Part shown: one piece after another, positions 8,105-16,753 of the stretch
Layout of the letters: each line of letters begins with the position of its first letter
How positions within the stretch are numbered: the first letter of the stretch is position 1
NCBI RefSeq assembly: GCF_017815535.1
Contig: NZ_CP072596.1
Coordinates: forward strand, 2,821,614 to 2,885,613
Reading direction: 5' to 3'
DNA: 64,000 bases
Source: Tessaracoccus sp. MC1865
Lineage (GTDB): Bacteria; Actinomycetota; Actinomycetes; Propionibacteriales; Propionibacteriaceae
Position numbers and translations under genes: made by a program
Notes under the pieces: generated by a model
What the model saw: the letters and a program-made list of their open reading frames with translations, nothing else
Database searches by the model: none
What the model was told of the DNA's origin: nothing

Positions 8105-9883
8105 TCAGCCCTGCTTGCGGGCCTTCTCCAGGCGGGCGTACATCTCGTCCACCAACTCGCGGAAGCGCTTCTCCACCTCGCGGCGACGCACCTTGAGTGT
8201 GGGCGTCAGCAGCCCGTTGTCCATGGTGAATTCCTCGTGCAGGACGGTGGTCTCCTTCGGCCGCTCCTGCGATGGCAGCCGCGCCGTGATCTCGTCGACG
8301 CGGCGGCGCAGCTCGTCGAGCAGCTCGCTCGAGTTCATCCAGTCCTTCATCTCGCCCGGCCAGGAGAAGCGCTTGGCCAGCTCCTCCACCGCGGGCAGCG
8401 ACGGCTTGACCAGCAGCGTCACGAACGGCCTGTTGTCGCCGAGCAGCACGGCGTGTTCGAACAGCGGGTCCGCCAGGATCAGGCCCTCGATGGGCTGCGG
8501 GGCGACGTTCTTGCCGCCGAGGGTGACGATGATGTCCTTCAGCCGGTCCGTGATGATGAGGAAGCCGTCGGTGTCGACGTAGCCGACGTCGCCGGTGTGC
8601 AGCCAGCCGTCCTTGATCACCTGATCTGTGGCCTCCTGGTCGTTCCAGTAGCCCAACATGACGTTGAGACCCTTGTAGAGGATTTCGCCGAAGTCGCCGA
8701 TGCGGAGTTGGCCGCCCGGCAGCACCTTGCCGGTGGTGTTCTCCTTGAAGTCGTCCGGCGCGTTGAACGACACCAGCGGCGAGGCCTCCGTCAGCCCGTA
8801 GCCCTGCATCACCGGCAGACCCACCGACGCGAAGAACTCCTCGATCTCCGGGCGCAGCGGGGCGCCGCCGCAGGCCAGCACGGTCTTCGGGCCGCCCAGC
8901 GCGGCGCGGACGTTGCCGAGCACCAGCTTGTCGGCGATCCGCAGCTTCGCGCGGAGCGAGGCGCCGGGCTCACGGCCGGCGCGGAACGCGTACTGGTTGT
9001 GCCGGCCCACCTTCAGCGCCCAGGCGAAGATCGCCCGCTTCACCGGCGACCCGCCGGCCTTCTGGTGCGCCGTGGTGTAGACCGTCTCGAACAGCTTCGG
9101 CACCGAGACCATCAGGGTGGGCTGGGCCAGCACCATCTGCTCCGCGACGGTGCGCGCGTTCTCGACGTAGGTGTTCATGCAGCCGTGCATCAGCACGACG
9201 TAGGTCCAGGCCCGCTCCAGCGCATGCGAGAGGGGCAGGAACGACAGCGAGTGGTCGTCGGGGGTGATGTCGAAGAACTGGTCCAGCGCCTCGGACTGCA
9301 TCACGAACGCCTTGTGCTGGAGCATCACGCCCTTGGGGTTGCCGGTGGTTCCGGAGGTGTAGATGATCGAGGCGAGGTCGTCCCCGTCGGCCCCGGCGAA
9401 GCGCTCTTCGACGGCGGGGGTGGGCTCGGCCAGGAAGTCCGCGTAGCTGACGATCTGGGGCGGCATGCCGTCGTAGGGCCTGGTGATGATGACATGCTCC
9501 AGCTCCGGCAGGGAGTCGAACACCTCCAGCACCCGCTCGGCCTCAGACTGGTTGCCGACGAACATCACCGTCAGGCCCGAATCCTGGGCGATGTGCTGGA
9601 TCTGCTCCGGCGTGGACGTGGCGTACAACGGCACGGGCACCGCACGCACCAGGCCGGAACCGAGGTCGATCTCGGACCACTCGGGGCTGTTGCCCAGGAA
9701 GATGCCCACGCGCCCACCGGTTTCGACGCCCAGGTTCAGGAGACCCTGACCCACCCGTCGGATCTGCTCACCGAACTGCGCGTAGGTCTGCGTTCGCCAC
9801 GCGTCGTTCTCGCGGATTCTGGTGGCGGTGCGCTGGCCATGCTGCTCGATGATGCTGCGGACGCGTGCGACGACGTGATTCAT
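8105..9883 (-). CDS. fadD: Long-chain fatty-acid-CoA ligase (AMP-forming)
   Basis: Adenylate-forming enzyme of 592 residues (FadD15/FAA1 type) that activates long-chain fatty acids to acyl-CoA through an acyl-AMP. The AMP-binding P-loop is YTSGTTGNPKGVML. The hinge/A8 region is TDRLKDIIVTLGGKNVAPQPIE, and GYGLTEASPLVSF is the A5 motif. The ATG at 9883 is preceded by GGAGGGG, with a TAGGCT -10 further upstream. It is monocistronic and divergent from the ABC-F gene, and ends 1 base from the convergent CPBP-like gene. The product could feed the acyltransferase encoded at 33.3 kb (inference). Confidence 0.92.
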   Translation of the reverse strand: MNHVVARVRSIIEQHGQRTATRIRENDAWRTQTYAQFGEQIRRVGQGLLNLGVETGGRVGIFLGNSPEWSEIDLGSGLVRAVPVPLYATSTPEQIQHIAQDSGLTVMFVGNQSEAERVLEVFDSLPELEHVIITRPYDGMPPQIVSYADFLAEPTPAVEERFAGADGDDLASIIYTSGTTGNPKGVMLQHKAFVMQSEALDQFFDITPDDHSLSFLPLSHALERAWTYVVLMHGCMNTYVENARTVAEQMVLAQPTLMVSVPKLFETVYTTAHQKAGGSPVKRAIFAWALKVGRHNQYAFRAGREPGASLRAKLRIADKLVLGNVRAALGGPKTVLACGGAPLRPEIEEFFASVGLPVMQGYGLTEASPLVSFNAPDDFKENTTGKVLPGGQLRIGDFGEILYKGLNVMLGYWNDQEATDQVIKDGWLHTGDVGYVDTDGFLIITDRLKDIIVTLGGKNVAPQPIEGLILADPLFEHAVLLGDNRPFVTLLVKPSLPAVEELAKRFSWPGEMKDWMNSSELLDELRRRVDEITARLPSQERPKETTVLHEEFTMDNGLLTPTLKVRRREVEKRFRELVDEMYARLEKARKQG

Positions 9884-9925
9884 GGGGTTCCCCTCCGTTG
9901 GGCGTTCTCCAGCCTAACGCGCACC

Positions 9926-10054
9926 GTGACAGACGTGCCCGCCGGTGTCTAGACTGGTCGGACCCGACCTTGGAAGTGACATGACTGACTGAGCCGGGCG
10001 CGCCCGTTGGCGTGCCGTCCACCAGACCGCATCCCAGCGACCCTCAGGACCCTC
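9926..10054 (+). promoter_or_regulatory. Promoter and roughly 93-base leader of the ABC-F gene with a possible MTD uORF
   Basis: GTGACA (9926-9931) and TAGACT (9950-9955) are 18 bp apart and make a good promoter, so the transcript should start near 9962. In the leader, GGAAG (9972-9976) precedes ATG-ACT-GAC-TGA at 9981-9992, a three-codon ORF. A 12-bp palindrome CGGGCGCGCCCG (9995-10006) follows. The main ATG at 10055 has AGGA at 10046-10049. Leaders with tiny uORFs control several antibiotic-resistance ABC-F genes in Firmicutes; whether this one works that way is inference. Confidence 0.45.
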
Positions 10055-11668
10055 ATGGCTCAGTCCCCTGCCGTCGTCGTAGACGGCCTCTCCTTCCACC
10101 TGCCCAACGGAGCCGTCATCCTCGACAGCGTCTCCGCCACGTTCCCGGCTGCCCGGACGGGGCTCATCGGGCCCAACGGCTCCGGGAAAACCACCCTGCT
10201 GCGCCTCATCGCCGGCCGCCTCCAGCCGACGGCGGGCCAACTGCTGGTCTCGGGACGGGTTCATCTCCTGCCCCAGCGCGTGTCGACTGCGAGCTCGGTC
10301 GCTGACCTGCTCGGCATCACACCCGTCCGATCCGCGCTGCGGGCCCTCGAAGCCGGGTCCGTCGACCAAGCGCAGTTCGACGCCGTCGGCGAGGACTGGG
10401 ATGTGGAGCCCCGCGCCCTGGCCGCACTGGCCACCCTCGGGCTGCCGGTCGACACGGACTTCCTCGACCGCGACGCCGGCTCGCTGTCCGGCGGCGAAGC
10501 CACCCGGATCGCCCTGGCGGGCGCGCGGCTCGCCCGGGCCGACATCACCCTGCTCGACGAGCCCACCAACAACCTCGACACCCGCACCCGACGGTGGCTC
10601 CACGACGCCCTCAGCGCGTGGGCCGGCGCGGTCATCGTCGTCAGCCACGACCGCGACCTGCTGGAGCGCGTGGACGCGCTGGTGGACCTCGATCCCCGCG
10701 GCACCGTCAGCTTCGGCGGCCCGTTCAGCGCCTACCAGGAGCAGCGTGCCGCCGCTCAGGCCACGGCTGAGCGGCGACTTCGGGAGGCCGACGCCGAGGT
10801 GTCCCGCGCGAAGCGCGCCGCACAGGCGGAGCTGCAGCGGCAGGCCCAACGGGACCGCTCCGGGCGGCGTGAGCGGGCCAAGGGCAACGTGGACAAGATG
10901 GCCGCGCACTACTTCCAGGACCGCGCGGACAAGGGATCCGGCGCCAAGGCGGCGGCGCACGCCGCGGCCGTCGCCAACGCGCTCGCCACCCGCAGAAGCG
11001 CCGACGCCGCGGCACGCGCGCCCGAGGTGATCAGGATCGACCTGCCTGACACCACGGTGCCGCCGGGCAAGCGGATCCTGGCCCTGCATCGGCCCGGTGA
11101 GTCGCCGCTCGAGGTGGTCGGCCCTGAGCGGATCCGCCTCACGGGCGACAACGGGGCGGGGAAGTCAACGCTGCTCGCCCGGCTGCTGGGAAACGGCACC
11201 GCGTCCCGCCTTCTCCGCGACGTGGAGGTCACGCTCCCGCCCCAGGTGCCCGTCGGCGTGCTGACGCAGACACTCGACGAGTTGGACGCTTTCCCCTCCG
11301 CGCTGGAGGCGGTGCGGGCGGCCGCCCCGGGCCGGACGCCGCACGACGCCCGGGCGCTCCTGGCGCGGTTCCTGATCAGGGGTGACCGCGCGGACCAGCC
11401 GCCGGCCACCCTGTCGGGCGGTGAACGGTTCCGGCTGGGGCTGGCGCGCACGCTGTTCGCGGATCCGGCGCCGCAGTTGCTGGTGCTCGACGAACCCACC
11501 AACAACCTCGACCTGGCGTCGGTGGGGCAGCTGGTGGCGGCGCTCGGCGACTACCGCGGGGCGCTCCTCATCGTCACCCACGACGCGCACCTGGCCCGCG
11601 ACCTGCACGTCACCCGTCGCTGGGATCTGACCCGGGAGGCGGGCGACGTGCGGATCAGTGACGGGTGA
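10055..11668 (+). CDS. ABC-F family ATPase (ribosome-associated, antibiotic-resistance type)
   Basis: Soluble protein of 537 residues with two ABC ATPase domains and no membrane part. ABC-F proteins act on the ribosomal E/P site as translation factors or antibiotic-protection factors. Domain 1 has Walker A GPNGSGKTT and signature LSGGEATR, then LLDEPTNNLD. Domain 2 has GDNGAGKST, LSGGERFR and VLDEPTNNLD. The linker (about residues 230-320) is charged and alanine/arginine-rich, as expected for the helical P-site tRNA-interaction motif. I chose the ATG at 10055 because the first beta strand follows directly. The exact drug class, if any, is unknown. It ends 4 bases from the convergent udp gene. 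Confidence 0.88.
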   Translation: MAQSPAVVVDGLSFHLPNGAVILDSVSATFPAARTGLIGPNGSGKTTLLRLIAGRLQPTAGQLLVSGRVHLLPQRVSTASSVADLLGITPVRSALRALEAGSVDQAQFDAVGEDWDVEPRALAALATLGLPVDTDFLDRDAGSLSGGEATRIALAGARLARADITLLDEPTNNLDTRTRRWLHDALSAWAGAVIVVSHDRDLLERVDALVDLDPRGTVSFGGPFSAYQEQRAAAQATAERRLREADAEVSRAKRAAQAELQRQAQRDRSGRRERAKGNVDKMAAHYFQDRADKGSGAKAAAHAAAVANALATRRSADAAARAPEVIRIDLPDTTVPPGKRILALHRPGESPLEVVGPERIRLTGDNGAGKSTLLARLLGNGTASRLLRDVEVTLPPQVPVGVLTQTLDELDAFPSALEAVRAAAPGRTPHDARALLARFLIRGDRADQPPATLSGGERFRLGLARTLFADPAPQLLVLDEPTNNLDLASVGQLVAALGDYRGALLIVTHDAHLARDLHVTRRWDLTREAGDVRISDG

Positions 11669-11672
11669 GGCG

Positions 11673-12446
11673 TCAGCCGCGGGCCTTGTCGGCGGCGATC
11701 ACGCGACGCATGCCCTCGATGGCGGTGGGGATCAGGTTGCCGATCTGCGACGCTGCCTTCTCCTCGTCGGTCATGGGCTGGAAATCGTGGTGACCCATGA
11801 TCATCATCACGCCGCCGGCGCGGACGCGGCGGGTGGCGGCGACGAGGAACAGCGTGGCACATTCCATCTCGGAGACCAGGCAGCCGCCCTTCACCCAGGC
11901 GTCCCACCGCTCCTTCAGGCGCGACGCCACGGGCATCGAATCCGGCGAGTGCTGCCCGTAGAAGGAATCCTTCGACTGCGAGACGCCCACGTGGTAGCGC
12001 TTCCCCATGTCCCGCGCGGCCTCGGTCAGGCCCATGACGAGGTCCTGGTGGGCGACGGCGGGGAACTCCATCGGCAGGTAGTGCAGGCCAGTGCCCTCGT
12101 CACGGATGGCGGCGTTGATCACGGCGACATCGCCGGGCTGCGTCTCCGGCTGCATGGCGCCGGAGGTGCCGACGCGCATGAAGGTGTCGGCGCCCACATG
12201 GATGAGTTCCTCGACGGCGATCGCGGTGGACGGGCCGCCCATGCCGGTGGACGTGACCGCGACTGGCACGCCGTCGAGTTCACCCGCCCAGGTGGTGTGT
12301 TCGCGGTTCGACGCGACGAAGCGGGGGTTGTCGAAATGCTGCGCGATGACCTCGCAGCGGCCGGGGTCGCCGGGGAGGAAGACGTAGCGCCCGATGTCGC
12401 CCTGGGCGAGGTGGATGTGGTACTCGTAACCCTCTGAGTAGGCCAT
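11673..12446 (-). CDS. udp: Uridine phosphorylase-like nucleoside phosphorylase
   Basis: Cytoplasmic phosphorylase of 257 residues (PNP/UDP family 1) that cleaves uridine and related nucleosides with phosphate to base and ribose-1-phosphate. The phosphate-site GDPGRC lies near the N-terminus. MRVGTSGAMQPETQPGDVAV matches the family signature, and VSEMECATLFLVA carries the ribose-binding Met-Glu. Length matches Udp (about 253). The ATG at 12446 has a good AAGGAG upstream. It is monocistronic. Specificity for uridine over other nucleosides is probable, not proven. Confidence 0.87.
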   Translation of the reverse strand: MAYSEGYEYHIHLAQGDIGRYVFLPGDPGRCEVIAQHFDNPRFVASNREHTTWAGELDGVPVAVTSTGMGGPSTAIAVEELIHVGADTFMRVGTSGAMQPETQPGDVAVINAAIRDEGTGLHYLPMEFPAVAHQDLVMGLTEAARDMGKRYHVGVSQSKDSFYGQHSPDSMPVASRLKERWDAWVKGGCLVSEMECATLFLVAATRRVRAGGVMMIMGHHDFQPMTDEEKAASQIGNLIPTAIEGMRRVIAADKARG

Positions 12447-12567
12447 GAATGCTCCTTACTGAATGTCAGCCAAGCTACCCGTATCCGGGCAGCCCCTGCT
12501 GGGTTTAGAGTTTGTCAGACACACCGTCGGGCGCGTCACCTCGGTGTGGGGCCGAGGAGGAGATGCG

Positions 12568-13431
12568 ATGAACGTGCTGCGCCGTGTGCTGGCCGTCGCC
12601 GCCACTGTCCTCCTCGCCGTCCCGGCCGTGGCACGTGCCGATGAGGGCACCACCCCCGTCACGCCGGTCCGGCGCATCTCGTGCCCCACCGCCGAGCAGG
12701 TCTCGAAGGTGTCCGGCTACGACCTGTCCTCCCTGACCGCCACTCGCGCCTCCTGCTGGTACGAGAGCGCCCCCACCGCCGCGCAGGGCCCGCGGCAGCG
12801 CGTCGAGTTCACCTACACCAAGGACGCCGGCCTGGCCGCCGCCCGGTCCCGCGTCGAGGCGTGGCAGGACGCCACCATCCGCTCGGCCGTCGCGCTGGGC
12901 CCGGAGGCGTTCTCCTGGGAGTCCGCGGGCCCGGCCAACGTCTACTGGGAGGTCAGCCCCGGGGCGGTGGGCACGCTCAGCGGCGTCGACGACCACGCGA
13001 AGGCAGTGGCCACAGCGGAGTTGTTCCGCCCACAGATGGAGGTCTACACCGTGCCGGGCGAGCGCACGGTGGGCGGCCGGAAGTGGCGCACCACCTGCGA
13101 GCCGTACTCCGAAACCACCCGCTGCCGCACCGAGATCTGGGCGCACACCGTCGTGCCTGACGGGGCTTCCTTCCGCCGCCAGGAGGGTTGGACCTTCAAC
13201 TCGCTGACGTACCTCTGGTCCAAGCGCGCGCTGTGGGCGCACAACCCGCTCGCCACCGACGGCACGTGGCGGGCCGACGGCCGGGTCTGGCGCACCGAGT
13301 GCGACACGGCCGTCACGGGACGGGGCGCCTGTCGAACCTGGCTTCGTCACCCCACCGTCGAGGTGGCATCGGACGGGGAGTTCGTCACCACCGTCGGCTG
13401 GGTGTTCAACAACCAGGTCCTGTTCAGCTGA
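12568..13431 (+). CDS. Secreted six-cysteine protein of unknown function (paralogue 1)
   Basis: I do not recognise a named family. The 287-residue protein starts with a Sec signal peptide (MNVLRRVLAVAATVLL..., probable cleavage after ARA at residue 24). It has six cysteines, at 39, 63, 177, 186, 245 and 255. The last 115 residues contain two copies of a module about 68 residues apart: WRTTCEPYS..RCRTEIW with GWTFNS, then WRTECDTA..GACRTW with GWVFNN. Each copy holds one likely disulfide pair. GAGGAGG at 12554-12560 sets the start at 12568. A paralogue with identical cysteine layout follows after 78 bases. An adhesin, inhibitor or cell-wall-binding role is possible but unsupported. Confidence 0.75.
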   Translation: MNVLRRVLAVAATVLLAVPAVARADEGTTPVTPVRRISCPTAEQVSKVSGYDLSSLTATRASCWYESAPTAAQGPRQRVEFTYTKDAGLAAARSRVEAWQDATIRSAVALGPEAFSWESAGPANVYWEVSPGAVGTLSGVDDHAKAVATAELFRPQMEVYTVPGERTVGGRKWRTTCEPYSETTRCRTEIWAHTVVPDGASFRRQEGWTFNSLTYLWSKRALWAHNPLATDGTWRADGRVWRTECDTAVTGRGACRTWLRHPTVEVASDGEFVTTVGWVFNNQVLFS

Positions 13432-13509
13432 GCCGAACCGGTCCGCCTGTCAACCAAAGCGCCGCTCATCGCGTCTTACCGGTACAGACCGCTGAGGAAG
13501 GCGATTCCA

Positions 13510-14388
13510 ATGAAGCTCCGCACCACACTCACCGTCCTGGCCGCCGCAGCGATGTTCGCCGTCGGTGTGGCCACTCCCGCGCAGGCCGCCCCGGTCGCCC
13601 CCGTGGCCCGCGTCGCCTGTCCCAGCGCCGAGGCCGTCTCGGCCACCTGGGGCGCGAAGATGACCCGGACAGAGGTCACCACCACCTCCTGCCGCTACCA
13701 GAGGGTGGGCGGCGACGCCTACGACGGCTTCACCGTCAGCGTCGCCGTCGGCACCCCGGCCGAGGTCAAGGCGACGATCGCCGCCGAGTGGCCCGACGAG
13801 AGCCCCTATCCGTTCCAGCCGCAACCCGTACCGGCGCTGGGCGCCGATGCCTTCAAGTGGGCCGACGCCAGCCCTGCGTTCTACTACTGGACGTTCGCGC
13901 CGGGCGCGGTGGCCTCCATGACCGGCAACACCTGGGCCGTGTCCGAGGCCAACAACATCGCCACCGCCAAGCTCTTCAAGCCGATGATGGAGGTCTACAC
14001 CGTCCCCGGCGAGCGCACCGTCAACTCTCGCCAGTGGCGCACCACCTGCGAGCCGTACTCGGCCACCGCCCGCTGCCGCACCGAGATCTGGGCCTCCGTC
14101 ATCACGCTGAAGGACGGCCGGTACGTCAAGACCGACAGCTGGGCGTTCAACTCGCTCACGTACCGCTGGTCGGACCGTGCCCTCTGGAAGAACAACCCCC
14201 TGGGCAACACCACCCCGGGCTGGACCGCCACCGACGGCCGCAGGTGGCGCACCGAATGCGACACCGCCACCACCGGACGCGGCGCCTGCCGCAGCTACAT
14301 CCTCGCCACCGTGATCGGCACCACCTCTTCCGGCTACCGCCAGGAGACCACGTGGGTCTTCAACAACCAGGTCCTCTTCAACCGGTGA
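13510..14388 (+). CDS. Secreted six-cysteine protein of unknown function (paralogue 2)
   Basis: A 292-residue tandem paralogue of the previous gene. Signal peptide MKLRTTLTVLAAAAMFAVGV... with cleavage near AQA at residue 27. Cysteines are at 37, 61, 180, 189, 250 and 260, the same spacing pattern as its neighbour. The segment MEVYTVPGERTV is identical in both, and WRTTCEPYS, CRTEIW, FNSLTY and WRTECDTA are shared. It has the same duplicated C-terminal module. The N-terminal 100 residues are much less conserved. The start follows GAGGAAGG. The pair could be co-transcribed, but each has room for its own promoter. Confidence 0.75.
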   Translation: MKLRTTLTVLAAAAMFAVGVATPAQAAPVAPVARVACPSAEAVSATWGAKMTRTEVTTTSCRYQRVGGDAYDGFTVSVAVGTPAEVKATIAAEWPDESPYPFQPQPVPALGADAFKWADASPAFYYWTFAPGAVASMTGNTWAVSEANNIATAKLFKPMMEVYTVPGERTVNSRQWRTTCEPYSATARCRTEIWASVITLKDGRYVKTDSWAFNSLTYRWSDRALWKNNPLGNTTPGWTATDGRRWRTECDTATTGRGACRSYILATVIGTTSSGYRQETTWVFNNQVLFNR

Positions 14389-14467
14389 CGGGCACGTCAC
14401 CCGGAGGGGGACGATGACCCAGACACGCCACGCGGGTGATCGCGCCACTGGGTGACATACTCGCCGG

Positions 14468-15910
14468 GTGACCGATAGAAACCACATCTCCGCACCAGGC
14501 ACGGCCAGGACCTTCCACCGGATGAAGGTCCTGGCCGTCCTGCTGTTGTCGATGGGGATGTCGCTCATGGCCATCTCGTCGGTCAACGTGGCCCTGCCCA
14601 CCATCCAGGAGGGGCTGGGCGCGACCGACCAGGACCTCCAGTGGGTGCTCGCCGGCTACGCGCTGGCCTTCGGAGTGACGCTGATCCCCGCCGGCCGCGC
14701 CGGCGACGTGCTGGGGCGTGGCTCCTGGTTCATCGTCGGTGCGGCGCTGTTCACCGTGGCGTCGCTGGCATGCGGTCTGGCGCCCAACGCGTTCATCCTG
14801 AACGCAGCCAGGCTGGTGCAGGGCGTGGGCGCGGGACTATTCTCGCCGCAGGTCACCGGCATGATCCAGCAGTACTTCAGCGGCGGTGGGCGGGCCAAGG
14901 CGTTCGCCCTGCTGGGCGTGACGATCTCCGCCTCAGTGGCGGCCGGCCCCGTCATCGCCGGTGCCATCATCGAGGCCGCCGGCCCGGAGACCGGATGGCG
15001 CTGGGCTTTCTTCGGCTACCTGCCCCTCGGCCTTGCCGCAGTCGTGCTGGGCCTGAGGTGGTTCCCGTTCGTGAAGGAACGCAGGCGACGGCTGGGCCTC
15101 GACGCGACGGCGGGCAGGGTCGATCTGGACCCGGTCGGCTCCCTGCTCATCACCGCCTCCGTGGTGGCCGTGATGTACCCGTTCATGGCCAGGCAGTCGT
15201 GGGCCTGGTGGCTCCTGCCCCTCGCCGCCGTCCTGATCCTCACGTGGTGGTTCTGGGAGCGCCGCTACAAGGCCGCGGGCCGCGAGCCGCTCGTGGACCT
15301 CGAACTCTTCCGCTACCGCTCCTTCCGCAACGGGCTGCTGGTTTCCGGCGCCGCCTTCCTGGGTCTGACCTCCACGTTCGCGGTGGTGGCGATCTTCCTG
15401 CAGAACGGGCTGGGGGTCGACGCGCTGCGCACCGGCCTTCTGGGGCTCCCCAACGCGGTGCTGAGCGCCGTCGCCTCGATCTACACGGTGCGCTTCGTGA
15501 TGACGCGTGGCAGGCGACTCGTCGTCTTCGCGCTCGCGTTGATGGTCACCGGCGCCCTGTTGAGCATCCTGGTGGCGTGGGGCATCGGGGAGTTCGGCTG
15601 GTCGTTCTGGTGGCTCTCTGCCACGCTGGGTCTCAACGGGGCGGCCATGGGCGCCTTCGCCTCGGCGAACCAGACGTTGAGCATGCAGGACGTGCCCGTG
15701 CGCCACGGCGGCACGGCCAGCGGCCTGAAGCAGACCGTGGAGCGCATCACCACCGCGCTGGGCAACGCCGCCATCACCGGCGTCTTCTTCGCCGTCGCCG
15801 CCACGGGCTCATGGACCCTGGCGTTCATGAGCGCCTTCACCGGGATCGCAGCCTGCCTCCTGCTCGCGCTCGTGCTGGGGATCATGGACGACAGGCAGCA
15901 TGCGCGCTGA
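14468..15910 (+). CDS. MFS drug-export transporter (DHA2, 14-span type)
   Basis: A 480-residue major facilitator with about 14 membrane spans. SSVNVALPTIQEGLG and WVLAGYALAFGVTLIPAGRAGD(V)LGRG form the helix 1/motif A region, and GVGAGLFSPQVTGMIQ is motif C of drug/H+ antiporters. It probably exports a small toxic compound using the proton gradient; the substrate is unknown. A GTG start at 14468 is supported by CATACT ending 6 bases upstream (leaderless). It stands alone between the secreted pair and nfo. Confidence 0.87.
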   Translation: MTDRNHISAPGTARTFHRMKVLAVLLLSMGMSLMAISSVNVALPTIQEGLGATDQDLQWVLAGYALAFGVTLIPAGRAGDVLGRGSWFIVGAALFTVASLACGLAPNAFILNAARLVQGVGAGLFSPQVTGMIQQYFSGGGRAKAFALLGVTISASVAAGPVIAGAIIEAAGPETGWRWAFFGYLPLGLAAVVLGLRWFPFVKERRRRLGLDATAGRVDLDPVGSLLITASVVAVMYPFMARQSWAWWLLPLAAVLILTWWFWERRYKAAGREPLVDLELFRYRSFRNGLLVSGAAFLGLTSTFAVVAIFLQNGLGVDALRTGLLGLPNAVLSAVASIYTVRFVMTRGRRLVVFALALMVTGALLSILVAWGIGEFGWSFWWLSATLGLNGAAMGAFASANQTLSMQDVPVRHGGTASGLKQTVERITTALGNAAITGVFFAVAATGSWTLAFMSAFTGIAACLLLALVLGIMDDRQHAR

Positions 15911-15942
15911 AACTGCGCCGCGGACTTCCCGCGCCACATAGC

Positions 15943-15948
15943 TAGGCT
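15943..15948 (+). promoter_or_regulatory. -10 element for leaderless endonuclease IV gene
   Basis: TAGGCT ends 7 bases before the ATG at 15956, and there is no Shine-Dalgarno. Confidence 0.5.
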
Positions 15949-15955
15949 GGGCCCC

Positions 15956-16750
15956 ATGTCTTTCCCCCTCGGTGCCCACGTCGACTCCGTCAACCCCCTC
16001 GCCGACGCCGCCGCGCTCGGCGCCGGAGTAGTGCAGATCTTCCTCGGCGACCCGCAGAGCTGGAAGAAGCCCGCGGCCCTCACCGAGGGCGGGGCCGAGG
16101 CCCTCAGGCTGGCCGCCGCCGAGGCGGGCGTGCAGCTGGTCGTCCACTCCCCGTACGCGCTCAACGTCGCTTCGCTGAACAACCGCGTGCGCATCCCCAG
16201 CCGCAAGCTGCTGCAGCAGACCGTCGACGAGGCGGCTGCCGTGGGCGCGCTCGGGGTGGTGGTGCACGGCGGTCACGTCACCGCGAAGGACGACCCGGCC
16301 GTCGGGTACGAGAACTGGCGCAAGTGCGTGGACGGATTGAAACTGCCGGTGCCGATCTTCATCGAGAACACGGCCGGTGGCGGGCAGGCGATGGCGCGCT
16401 ACGAGGAGTCGATCGAGCGGCTGTGGGACGCCATCTCAGGTTCGGACAACATCGGGCAGGTCGGGTTCTGCCTCGACACGTGCCACGCCCACGCGGGCGG
16501 GCTGGAGCTCGACGGCCTGGTGGGGCGCATCAAGGCGATCACCGGCCGCATCGACGTGGTGCACTGCAACGACTCCCGCGACGCCTACGACAGCGGCGCC
16601 GACCGGCACGCCAACCTGGGTCAGGGTCAGGCGGACCCGGAGGCGCTCATCGCGATCATCCGCGAAGCGGCCGTGCCGACCATCCTGGAGACCCCCGGCG
16701 GGGTCCCGGAGCACGACGCCGACCTGGCGTGGCTCCGGGCCCGGCTCTGA
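15956..16750 (+). CDS. nfo: Endonuclease IV (AP endonuclease)
   Basis: TIM-barrel, zinc-dependent enzyme of 264 residues that cuts DNA 5' to abasic sites in base-excision repair. Metal ligands visible in order: His in LGAHVDS, His in VVHSPY, His in VVHGGHV, Glu in IFIENTAG, Asp and His in CLDTCHAHAG (the family signature), the histidine of VVHCND, and Asp-x-His in DRHANLGQG, with a last Glu in ILETPGG. It is slightly shorter than E. coli Nfo. It ends 3 bases from the convergent xylB. Confidence 0.93.
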   Translation: MSFPLGAHVDSVNPLADAAALGAGVVQIFLGDPQSWKKPAALTEGGAEALRLAAAEAGVQLVVHSPYALNVASLNNRVRIPSRKLLQQTVDEAAAVGALGVVVHGGHVTAKDDPAVGYENWRKCVDGLKLPVPIFIENTAGGGQAMARYEESIERLWDAISGSDNIGQVGFCLDTCHAHAGGLELDGLVGRIKAITGRIDVVHCNDSRDAYDSGADRHANLGQGQADPEALIAIIREAAVPTILETPGGVPEHDADLAWLRARL

Positions 16751-16753
16751 GGG

